This document shows positions 57,334 to 64,000 of a stretch of DNA of 64,000 bases, in pieces (position 1 is the first letter of the stretch; every line of letters starts with the position of its first letter). Below the pieces are notes generated by a model. It was not told the DNA's origin and did not search any database. It was given only the letters and a program-made list of their open reading frames with translations. The stretch is taken from positions 1 through 64,000 of the forward strand of contig NZ_JAELXQ010000019.1 of NCBI RefSeq assembly GCF_016427605.1, written 5' to 3'. The stretch is from Ochrobactrum sp. Q0168. GTDB taxonomy: Bacteria > Pseudomonadota > Alphaproteobacteria > Rhizobiales > Rhizobiaceae. The position numbers were made by a program, and so were the translations under genes.

Positions 57334-58743
57334 ATGGACGCATTTCTAAGCGGCCTGAAATCGGCCATCGATACGTTGGGAGCGACGGTCCTGCTCCCCA
57401 TCGTCATTTTCATTATCGCCGTGGTTCTGGGCGCAAAAGTAGGCAAGGCCTTCCGCGCAGCCGTCACCATCGGCGTCGCCTTCATTGGTATCAACCTTGT
57501 GCTGGGGCTGATGTTCACCTCGATCGGCGAGGTGGCTCAGGCTATTGTTACCAATACGGGCATCAAGCGTGACATCGTGGATGTGGGCTGGCCTTCGGCT
57601 GCCGCCATCGCCTTCGGTTCGTCCGTCGGGCTTTGGGTGATTCCGGTCGGAATTCTGGTCAACATCGCTCTGCTTTTGATGCGCTGGACCCGCACGCTCA
57701 ATGTCGATGTGTGGAATTTCTGGCATTTTGCCTTTGTCGGCTCGCTCGTCGTCGCGGCAACGGACAATCTGGCCTATGGCATTATCGTTGCCGCCCTTGT
57801 TGCCGCTCTGTCGCTTCTGTTCGCTGACTGGTCTGCACGCGCCGTGCAGCAGTTTTACGGCGTTCCGGGCGTTTCGGTGCCGCATCTGGCGTCGGCGCAA
57901 ATTCTGCCGATTGCTATCGTGCTCAACTGGATCATGGATCGCATTCCTGGCATCAACAAGATCCATATCAGCACCGAAACCATCGAGCGCCGCTTCGGCG
58001 TCTTCGGCGAACCTGTGGTTCTTGGCCTGATCATCGGTCTCGTGCTTGGTCTCATCGCTTTCTACAATGCAGGTGATTTCGGCCATGTGCTGGCCAAGGT
58101 GCTCGGCACCGGCATGACGCTTGCCGCCGTGATGCTGCTTCTGCCGCGCATGGTCAAAATTCTGATGGAAGGCCTGCTGCCGGTTTCTGACGCGGCACAG
58201 GAATTTGTGCGCAAGCGCACGGGCGACCGCGAATTGCTGGTGGGTCTCGATTCGGCGATCCTTATCGGCCATCCGGCTGCCATCTCGTCGTCGCTGATCC
58301 TCGTGCCTATCGCGATCATCCTGTCGGTGATTCTGCCGGGCAACCGCGTCATCCTGTTCGCCGATCTTGCGGTTATACCGTTCATCGTCGCCATGACCGC
58401 GCCGCTGTTGAAGGGCAACGTGTTCCGCATGGTCGTCGTCGGTACGGTGACGCTCGCCATCGGCTTCTATGTGGCCAATGCGCTGGCGCCGCTCTTCACG
58501 AGTGCTGCCGTGTCGTCCGGTTTCAAGCTGCCGGAAAACGCGTTGCAGATCACTTCCGTGGTCGACGGCTTCCTGTGGGTGCCTTATGTCATCATCGCCG
58601 CAATCCAGTGGTTGGGCGTTGTTGGAATCGCGGTTCTCGCAGTCGTCATCGCCGCAGCGTTCATTCTCTATCGTCGCAACACAGACGGTTGGGAACGCGC
58701 CGCCGGTGCAGAAGACGAGCCAGCCGAGCAGAACAACTGGTAA
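57334..58743 (+). CDS. PTS system galactitol-family permease IIC
   Basis: This 469-residue inner-membrane protein is of the Gat family (GatC/SgcC), starting DAFLSGLKSAIDTLGATVLL at ATG 57334 with GGAGGAG upstream. About ten hydrophobic segments are visible, with the family loop FYGVPGVSVPHLASAQILP. It transports a polyol or related sugar and phosphorylates it with the IIA and IIB genes that follow. The frame upstream of 57334 lacks homology. A transport PTS is rare in this class. Confidence 0.92.
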   Translation: MDAFLSGLKSAIDTLGATVLLPIVIFIIAVVLGAKVGKAFRAAVTIGVAFIGINLVLGLMFTSIGEVAQAIVTNTGIKRDIVDVGWPSAAAIAFGSSVGLWVIPVGILVNIALLLMRWTRTLNVDVWNFWHFAFVGSLVVAATDNLAYGIIVAALVAALSLLFADWSARAVQQFYGVPGVSVPHLASAQILPIAIVLNWIMDRIPGINKIHISTETIERRFGVFGEPVVLGLIIGLVLGLIAFYNAGDFGHVLAKVLGTGMTLAAVMLLLPRMVKILMEGLLPVSDAAQEFVRKRTGDRELLVGLDSAILIGHPAAISSSLILVPIAIILSVILPGNRVILFADLAVIPFIVAMTAPLLKGNVFRMVVVGTVTLAIGFYVANALAPLFTSAAVSSGFKLPENALQITSVVDGFLWVPYVIIAAIQWLGVVGIAVLAVVIAAAFILYRRNTDGWERAAGAEDEPAEQNNW

Positions 58744-58806
58744 GGCGCAAAAGCAATACTGGCCGCATACCGGAGAGGTATGCGGCTATCTGAAATGGAG
58801 GATGGA

Positions 58807-59268
58807 ATGGCGAACGGCCTGATGGCTTTTCTCGACCCTGAAGCGATAGAGCTACAGAGCGAGGCCAAAACCAATGAGGAGATCATCCGTATTCTGGCGG
58901 CAAAGCTGGAACGGCTTGGCTATGTAAAGCCCAGCTATGCGGATGCGGTCGTAAAGCGCGAACAGACCATGCCAACCGGTCTGCCGCTGGAGCGCGAAGA
59001 AAACGTCGCCGTTCCGCATACCGATCCCGAGCATGTCCTGAAAGCGGGCATCGCTTTCGCTACGCTGAAATCTCCCGTCATCTTTTCCAATATGGAAGAT
59101 CCGGAAGAGGAAGTGCCTGTCGGTTTTGTTTTCCTGCTTGCCATCAATGACAAGGACAAGCAGATCGAGACCTTGCAGCAGGTTATGGCGACGATTCAAA
59201 ATGAGGACGCGCTGGACAATTTAAAGAATGCGCGCACGCTCGCTGACGTTGAAGTTGTGCTGGGCTAA
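58807..59268 (+). CDS. PTS system IIA component (galactitol/fructose type)
   Basis: This 153-residue cytoplasmic protein has the phosphorylated His71 in NVAVPHTDPEHV, the PTS_EIIA_2 pattern. It accepts phosphate from HPr and gives it to the IIB protein. ATG 58807 has GGAGG 6 bases upstream. It lies between IIC and IIB in one operon. Confidence 0.92.
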   Translation: MANGLMAFLDPEAIELQSEAKTNEEIIRILAAKLERLGYVKPSYADAVVKREQTMPTGLPLEREENVAVPHTDPEHVLKAGIAFATLKSPVIFSNMEDPEEEVPVGFVFLLAINDKDKQIETLQQVMATIQNEDALDNLKNARTLADVEVVLG

Positions 59269-59282
59269 CCGGAGGAAACACA

Positions 59283-59570
59283 ATGGCCAAAATGAAAACG
59301 ATTCTCTTTGCCTGCGGCACCGGCGTCGCAACATCCACTGCTGTGAACGCTGCCGTCACCGAAGAAATGAAAAAGCGCGGACTGGCCTTCAACGCGCAGC
59401 AGGCCAAGGCTACCGAGGTGCCATCCCTGGCCGATAATGTGGATTTCATCGTTTCGACAACGCCGATTTCTGCCGCAGTCGAGAAGCGGGTGATCAAAGG
59501 TCTCGCTTTCCTGACCGGTATTGGCAAGGACAAGGTTCTGGACGAAATCGAAGCCGAACTGCGCAAGTAA
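59283..59570 (+). CDS. PTS system IIB component (galactitol type)
   Basis: This 95-residue protein begins KMKTILFACGTGVATSTAV, with the phosphocysteine Cys11 in the CGTGVATS loop typical of galactitol/lactose IIB. It passes phosphate from IIA to the sugar bound by IIC. It ends 29 bases before a strong terminator. Confidence 0.93.
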   Translation: MAKMKTILFACGTGVATSTAVNAAVTEEMKKRGLAFNAQQAKATEVPSLADNVDFIVSTTPISAAVEKRVIKGLAFLTGIGKDKVLDEIEAELRK

Positions 59571-59598
59571 TTTCGCCGCAGCGACTTTGGCTGAATTG

Positions 59599-59638
59599 GA
59601 TAGAGCGCTTTCGTGTAAGATCACGAAAGCGCTCTATC
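59599..59638. terminator. strong terminator between PTS IIB and the SorC regulator
   Basis: A perfect 17-bp stem (59599-59615 with 59622-59638) around TAAGAT, followed by TGTTTGTATT, separates the convergent IIB and sorC-like genes. Confidence 0.85.
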
Positions 59639-59664
59639 TGTTTGTATTATCTGTATTTCGCGCG

Positions 59665-60699
59665 TCAGTTCGGAACGGAATGACCGATGCGGCGGAGCAT
59701 TTCGGCAGCGCTTTCCTCGTCGGTGATGAAAACCGTTGGGCGCAATAGCTTCATCGCGCCCAGAAGCGCTTCGATCTTTTCCTTGCCGCCGGATGTGAGA
59801 ATACGTTGTGGCGTTTTCTGCAAGCTTTCGATGCTGGCAGACATGACGCGTTCATGCACAGGGTCGTCGACGATACGGCCATCGGCATCGTAGAAGTGAA
59901 ACAGCACGTCACCGACCGCGCCATTGGCGCGCAGCGATTGCTTCTGCTGTTCATCCACGAGCCCCACGCGATAGGAGGTACTGCTGGCGGTTTCGATGCC
60001 GCCGATACTGAGCAGTACCATGTCGAGGTCCTCGGCCATGTCCAGCACCGTATTGAGGCCGCAGCGCTCGATAAGCGCGGTGCGGGTTTCCTTGCTGTCC
60101 ACCAGGGCGGGCGCGGGGATGAGATAGCCTTCGCCCTGTAGCATCTGCGCGAACTGCCAGGCAAATTCCGGCGGATTGGAGCGTCGCGGCTGCACGATGC
60201 CGCCCAGAAGCGAAATGACCTTGAGATCGTTGACCGGACGCGAACCGATATGCTGCAGGGTGCTGGACAAGGTGCGGCCCCAGCCGACGCCGATGCGCAT
60301 GCCATGCTGAATTTTTTCTGACAGATAGGCACCTGTCGCAGCACTGATCGGGGGAATCGGGTCGGTCTCGGCAGAGGAGAGGGGCGCGACGATGGCCTGT
60401 TCCAGCCCGAACGCCTTTTCAAGCGCCGCTTCCAGCGCGGTCAAAGCCGAAAGCTTGCCTTCGATGGTGATCTTAACCTCGTTGCGGGCGCGAGCATCGG
60501 CAAGAAGACGCACAATGGTCACACGGCCAACGCCCAACGCATCCGCAATATCGCTCTGGGTCATCTGCTCGACATAATACATCCACGCCGCACGGGTTCT
60601 CAGCCGGCTGGTGCGGTTTTCCGCTGCAACGCCTTCGGAGCCCACCAGAAGCTCGTTGGTTTCAGCTGCGTTCCGTTTCCCCTTGGCGGTCTTCTTCAA
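59665..60699 (-). CDS. SorC/DeoR-family sugar-responsive regulator
   Basis: This 344-residue protein has an N-terminal HTH (YYVEQMTQSDIADALGVGRV) and a SorC sugar-phosphate binding domain with VGVGWGRTLSSTLQ and LLSIGGIETASSTSYRVG. SorC regulators sense the phosphorylated sugar made by a PTS. It is very likely the regulator of this PTS/aco locus; the inverted repeat upstream of IIC is a candidate site. It is convergent with IIB across the terminator. Confidence 0.9.
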   Translation of the reverse strand: MKKTAKGKRNAAETNELLVGSEGVAAENRTSRLRTRAAWMYYVEQMTQSDIADALGVGRVTIVRLLADARARNEVKITIEGKLSALTALEAALEKAFGLEQAIVAPLSSAETDPIPPISAATGAYLSEKIQHGMRIGVGWGRTLSSTLQHIGSRPVNDLKVISLLGGIVQPRRSNPPEFAWQFAQMLQGEGYLIPAPALVDSKETRTALIERCGLNTVLDMAEDLDMVLLSIGGIETASSTSYRVGLVDEQQKQSLRANGAVGDVLFHFYDADGRIVDDPVHERVMSASIESLQKTPQRILTSGGKEKIEALLGAMKLLRPTVFITDEESAAEMLRRIGHSVPN

Positions 60700-60834
60700 A
60701 TCGATTCCCCAAAATTCTTACAGTTTGCGCCTTTGTGAATATGGAACCTATTGCTTTTCCGGGACGAGGAAAACAATACTTCTTTTGTATCGGTTAAGAT
60801 ACGATTGTTGGCCTCGCAAGGAGGGACGACCGCC

Positions 60835-61572
60835 ATGCTGCGCACACTTTCCGATGAAATCGCCGTCAGTCTGAAAGACCGTCTGCGTGACATGCGCTAT
60901 GTGATCAGGCGCGCCCGGCAAAGTTCGCGTGCCCCAGAAAACAGCCTGCCCGCACCGGAAGCGCTGCTCGGCCATGCCGCAGGCGTGATGGATACAGCGC
61001 TGACCGCTGCCGAAGCGATCTCGATTTCGTTCATCTCGTCTGAGCCGGCCAAACATCATGGCGCGCCGCAAATGCGCAGCCTTTCCTTCTATTTTGGCAC
61101 CGGCGCGGAAGGTGCGCGCGGTTTCCGCAGCGATATGTATTATTTCCTCAAGGGAACGATGCGCCGTTACGGACTCGAAAACGCGCTGATCCATGAAGCG
61201 GCTTTTTCTGTGATCCATGGGCGTCTGTTGCGCAAACATGCGGACGTTCTGCGCGATCCCGCAACGGTTGCGCAGGCGCTGACCGCGCTGTTTCTGGAGT
61301 CTCTGGCTGAAAAGCCTGTGCGCTCGATGTTGTCGGAAGCCTCGTGCGATCCGGAAAATCTGCGCAAGGCGGAAGTGGTCGGGCTTGCCGCCGCTTGCCT
61401 CGCTTGCGGGCTGGCGACGGTGAAACCTGCCGACCTCGCCGATATTGATCCGCTGGAAAGCGTATTCATGGTGCTTGAAGCACGCTATGAGCGGCTGGTC
61501 GATGCGGCGGAGGCCCGCGACGTGAAGAAGCTCGAAACCCTCTTCGCGACGCTGATCGCCCATTTGCCTTAA
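60835..61572 (+). CDS. unknown protein embedded in the PTS locus
   Basis: This 245-residue protein starts at ATG 60835 with AGGAGGG about 9 bases upstream. It is mainly alpha-helical, rich in Ala, Leu, Arg and Glu, with no signal, no membrane span and two cysteines in GLAAACLACGLA. I recognise no family. It lies between the sorC-like gene (divergent) and the HPr-Enzyme I gene (convergent), so it may help the PTS or its regulator. It is too long and too well framed to be chance. Confidence 0.6.
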   Translation: MLRTLSDEIAVSLKDRLRDMRYVIRRARQSSRAPENSLPAPEALLGHAAGVMDTALTAAEAISISFISSEPAKHHGAPQMRSLSFYFGTGAEGARGFRSDMYYFLKGTMRRYGLENALIHEAAFSVIHGRLLRKHADVLRDPATVAQALTALFLESLAEKPVRSMLSEASCDPENLRKAEVVGLAAACLACGLATVKPADLADIDPLESVFMVLEARYERLVDAAEARDVKKLETLFATLIAHLP

Positions 61573-61582
61573 CCGAGGCGGT

Positions 61583-63562
61583 TCATGCGCCGAACAGGTC
61601 GGCGATGATCTTCTTGGCGCGGGGAATGGAAGCTGGGCTCATGCTGAGCTCGGTCAATCCCATGCGGATAAATTCCGGAATGAGATCCGGCTTGCCTGCC
61701 GCTTCCCCGCACATGCCCACCATGATGCCCGCCGATGTGGCCGCTTTCGCAGTCATTTCAATGGCCGCCATCACGGCTGGATGGTTCACGTCATTGAGCT
61801 TTGCCACCGTCGGGTTGAGACGGTCTGCCGCCATCACATATTGCGTCAGATCATTGGTGCCGATGGAGAAGAACGCGGATTCCTTGGCCAGCTGATCGGC
61901 GGCAAAAACAGCTGCCGGTGTTTCGATCATCACGCCGAGTTCAAACGAGCTATATTGTTTGCCTTCTGCGGTCAGCTCGCGCTCGCATTCGGCAATCAGC
62001 ACCTTTGTCGCCCGGATTTCTTCAATGTCGGAAACCATCGGCAACATGACCTTCAGATGGCCGTGCACGGCGGCGCGAAGCAGGGCGCGCAATTGCGGCT
62101 TGAACACATCCGGGCGATCAAGGCACATGCGGATACCGCGCCAGCCGAGGAATGGGTTTTCCTCTTCAGGGAACTCAATGCCCGCGACGGGCTTGTCGCC
62201 GCCGATATCGAGCGTGCGGACAATCACAGACCGCGGCGCGAAAGCGCGCAGAAGTGACGCATAGGTTTCCATCTGCATGTCTTCGGACGGCAAATGGATA
62301 TGCTTCATGAACAGAAGCTCAGTGCGGAACAGTCCGACGCCCATCGCGCCTGCGGTCTGGGCCGCTTCGATTTCCTCCAAGGCGCCAAGATTGGCCGCAA
62401 CCTCAATCGTCACGCCATCGGCGCGCCGCGGCGTGAAATCGCGATACTTGTCCAGCGCACGCTGCTCTTCCGTGGCCTTCGCAATGCGGCTTTCGATATC
62501 AGCCAGAACGGTGGCATCCGGGTCGTGATGAACAATACCGGCGCTGCCATCGACGGCAACCTTACGCGCGGTCTTCAGCGTGTGAACCGCGTCGCCAAGC
62601 CCAAGCACTGCCGGGATTCCGTGCGTGCGCGCAATGATGGCGACATGCGAGGTCGCACCGCCATGGCCGCAGGCCACACCGCGAATGCGCTTCAGCGGTG
62701 CGCGGGCCAGATCCCAAGCGCCGATGTCTTCGGCAATCAGAATGGCGCCGTCCGGTAATCCGTCGAGATTGATATCTTCCTGACCGAGCAAAGCGAGGCA
62801 TATCTGGCGGCTGATCGCGTGCACATCATCGGCGCGCGCATTGAGATAAGGGTCGTCGAGGTTTGCGAATTGCTGGGCGACCGTCGAGGCAGCACCAAGC
62901 GTCGCGGAGACCGCATCCATGCCACCGCGAATAAGCGCAAGGGCTTCCTCCCGCAGGCTGTCGTCGGAAGCAATGTCCTTCAAAGCGGCAACGATGCCGC
63001 GATCACTTTCGGCCAGATCACCACGCGCGAGCGAATGTTCCATCCGTTCCTGCACGGTCGCGACAGCGGCCTCGTAACGGCTGATTTCCGGTCCGATTTC
63101 ATCTGCTGCCAGCTTGCCGGTTCCCGGCGTGATTTCGGCCGGGAAAAACGGAAATGCCTCACCAAGCGAAAGACCTTCGCTGGCGGCAACGCCCTTGATC
63201 TGACCCTCCGGCAACGCCGTAACGGTAACATTTGTGGCCGGGGCGACGACGATGGAAGCGGCTTCAGTGGCCGCGACAACAGCTGCGCCTTCATTTTCCT
63301 CAAGTCCGGCGCGTGGGTTTTCGAGATAGCCGATCAGCGCTTCCAGCGCCTCAATTGCGTCGGCCCCTTCGGCGCTGACGGTGACTTCGTCATTTTCCTT
63401 CACGCCGAGCAGCATAAGTTTGACGGAGCTTTTCGCGCTGACGCTTTTGCCGCTCTTTGCGATCTCGATATTGCACTCGAACCCCTTGGCGAGCTTGACG
63501 AAGCGGGTGGCGGGGCGCGCATGCAGCCCTTCATGCACCCGGACGATGGTGGAGCGTTCCAT
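61583..63562 (-). CDS. fused HPr-Enzyme I phosphotransferase of the PTS
   Basis: This 659-residue protein begins with an HPr domain: phosphohistidine His14 in RVHEGLHARPATRFVKLAKG and the Ser loop SAKSSVKLMLLG. A linker then leads to Enzyme I, with active His306 in GHGGATSHVAIIARTHGIP, SIGTNDLTQYVMAADR and a C-terminal VGMCGEAAGKPDL. It starts the phosphate relay from phosphoenolpyruvate. Start ATG 63562 is used; ATG 63580 would add six residues. A dedicated HPr-EI next to a sugar PTS differs from the nitrogen PTS EI, which carries a GAF domain. Confidence 0.92.
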   Translation of the reverse strand: MERSTIVRVHEGLHARPATRFVKLAKGFECNIEIAKSGKSVSAKSSVKLMLLGVKENDEVTVSAEGADAIEALEALIGYLENPRAGLEENEGAAVVAATEAASIVVAPATNVTVTALPEGQIKGVAASEGLSLGEAFPFFPAEITPGTGKLAADEIGPEISRYEAAVATVQERMEHSLARGDLAESDRGIVAALKDIASDDSLREEALALIRGGMDAVSATLGAASTVAQQFANLDDPYLNARADDVHAISRQICLALLGQEDINLDGLPDGAILIAEDIGAWDLARAPLKRIRGVACGHGGATSHVAIIARTHGIPAVLGLGDAVHTLKTARKVAVDGSAGIVHHDPDATVLADIESRIAKATEEQRALDKYRDFTPRRADGVTIEVAANLGALEEIEAAQTAGAMGVGLFRTELLFMKHIHLPSEDMQMETYASLLRAFAPRSVIVRTLDIGGDKPVAGIEFPEEENPFLGWRGIRMCLDRPDVFKPQLRALLRAAVHGHLKVMLPMVSDIEEIRATKVLIAECERELTAEGKQYSSFELGVMIETPAAVFAADQLAKESAFFSIGTNDLTQYVMAADRLNPTVAKLNDVNHPAVMAAIEMTAKAATSAGIMVGMCGEAAGKPDLIPEFIRMGLTELSMSPASIPRAKKIIADLFGA

Positions 63563-63595
63563 TTGAGAGCCTTGGATCATGAATGCTTCTTGAGA

Positions 63596-63976
63596 TCAGT
63601 CGCTGATGACGATCATATGTCCTTCGCGCAGCGCGGCAACCAGAGCGGCGCCGTCAATTTCGCTGGCACAGATCTCGCCCGGGCGGTCGGTCGAGTCAGC
63701 GCCGGTAAACGATATCACCACATGGCCGATGTCACGCACTTTCTGCCAGGCGCTGGTTCCGACAGCCGTGATGCTTGCCGTGATGTCGCCAATGGTGATG
63801 AGCGCGCCAACGGGCGGTGCGGCTTCCTGCGGGCCATCTTCGACCGCATGCATCACCGAGACTTCCGCCAGCTCGGGCGGGGAGCCCTCGGCAAACAGGA
63901 TCACAACGCCGCCTTCGGCGAGATCAGCCACTTCGGGACCGATTGCGGTGATCCGTGTCTTGAGATGTATCGGCAT
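63596..63976 (-). CDS. PTS glucitol/sorbitol-type IIA component
   Basis: This 126-residue protein resembles SrlB/GutB IIA: ILFAEGSPPELAEVSVMHAV carries the conserved His, and KVRDIGHVVISFTG matches the RELGHVTLRF region. ATG 63976 has AAAGGA 7-9 bases upstream; a GTG at 64000 adds eight residues without homology. It is the gene before HPr-EI on the same strand. Its operon may extend beyond the window. It is a second, different IIA type in the same locus. Confidence 0.85.
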   Translation of the reverse strand: MPIHLKTRITAIGPEVADLAEGGVVILFAEGSPPELAEVSVMHAVEDGPQEAAPPVGALITIGDITASITAVGTSAWQKVRDIGHVVISFTGADSTDRPGEICASEIDGAALVAALREGHMIVISD

Positions 63977-64000
63977 GGCGGCAGTCCTTTTCAATTTCAC

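Overview
The window reads as chromosomal DNA of an alphaproteobacterium of the Brucella/Ochrobactrum group (Hyphomicrobiales). This rests on recognising protein families and gene order, not on a database search. Supporting signs are an OccR/NocR-type LysR regulator, a PodJ-like polar protein, the Lhr/ligase/exonuclease/PdeM repair block, Irr- and RirA-like iron motifs, and dense GC-rich genes with ATGA/TGATG overlaps.

Left part (1-19.4 kb), catabolic. A partial aldolase and an AT-rich gap are followed by a minus-strand operon (7513 to 1095): a polar amino-acid/opine ABC importer, a three-part FAD/2Fe-2S oxidase like opine or hydroxyproline oxidases, and a RidA imine deaminase. A divergent OccR-like LysR gene has an ATAA-N7-TTAT motif in front of it. 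Next, a second LysR gene faces a ten-gene plus-strand operon (9650-18544). It encodes another ABC importer, an N,N-dimethylformamidase large-subunit-like protein, a class III aminotransferase, a BKACE (beta-keto acid cleavage enzyme), a GNAT acetyltransferase, an acetylpolyamine amidohydrolase-like deacetylase and a hotdog thioesterase. Together they look like an undescribed route for an N-acylated or beta-amino compound. An amber-interrupted HTH pseudogene and a tRNA-Thr(CGU) gene close this segment.

Middle (19.5-35.6 kb), mostly housekeeping. It holds a nitronate monooxygenase-like enzyme, a conserved membrane protein, the four-gene DNA repair cluster (ligase, exonuclease, Lhr helicase, PdeM), a TauE/TIGR02186 pair, a large PodJ-like polarity protein, a MerR regulator, zinc-less MsrB and a MarR regulator.

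Sugar region (35.8-47.6 kb). A sugar ABC importer operon (ATPase, permease, binding protein, sugar-phosphate isomerase-like, Gfo/Idh/MocA dehydrogenase) is followed by eptA (phosphoethanolamine transferase) and a lacI-xylB-xylA operon. An almost identical 19-bp element lies in front of both the ABC operon and the lacI gene, which suggests one regulon.

Right part (47.7-64 kb). A small GCG/proline-rich secreted protein is followed by an iron-uptake module (AraC regulator, TonB receptor, Tat-exported binding protein). The window ends in an unusual carbohydrate locus: an AcoABC-like 2-oxoacid/acetoin dehydrogenase complex and a COG4091 oxidoreductase diverge from a galactitol-type PTS (IIC, IIA, IIB). 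A SorC-family regulator, an unknown protein, a fused HPr-Enzyme I and a glucitol-type IIA follow. A dedicated transport PTS is uncommon in alphaproteobacteria, which usually carry only the regulatory nitrogen PTS.
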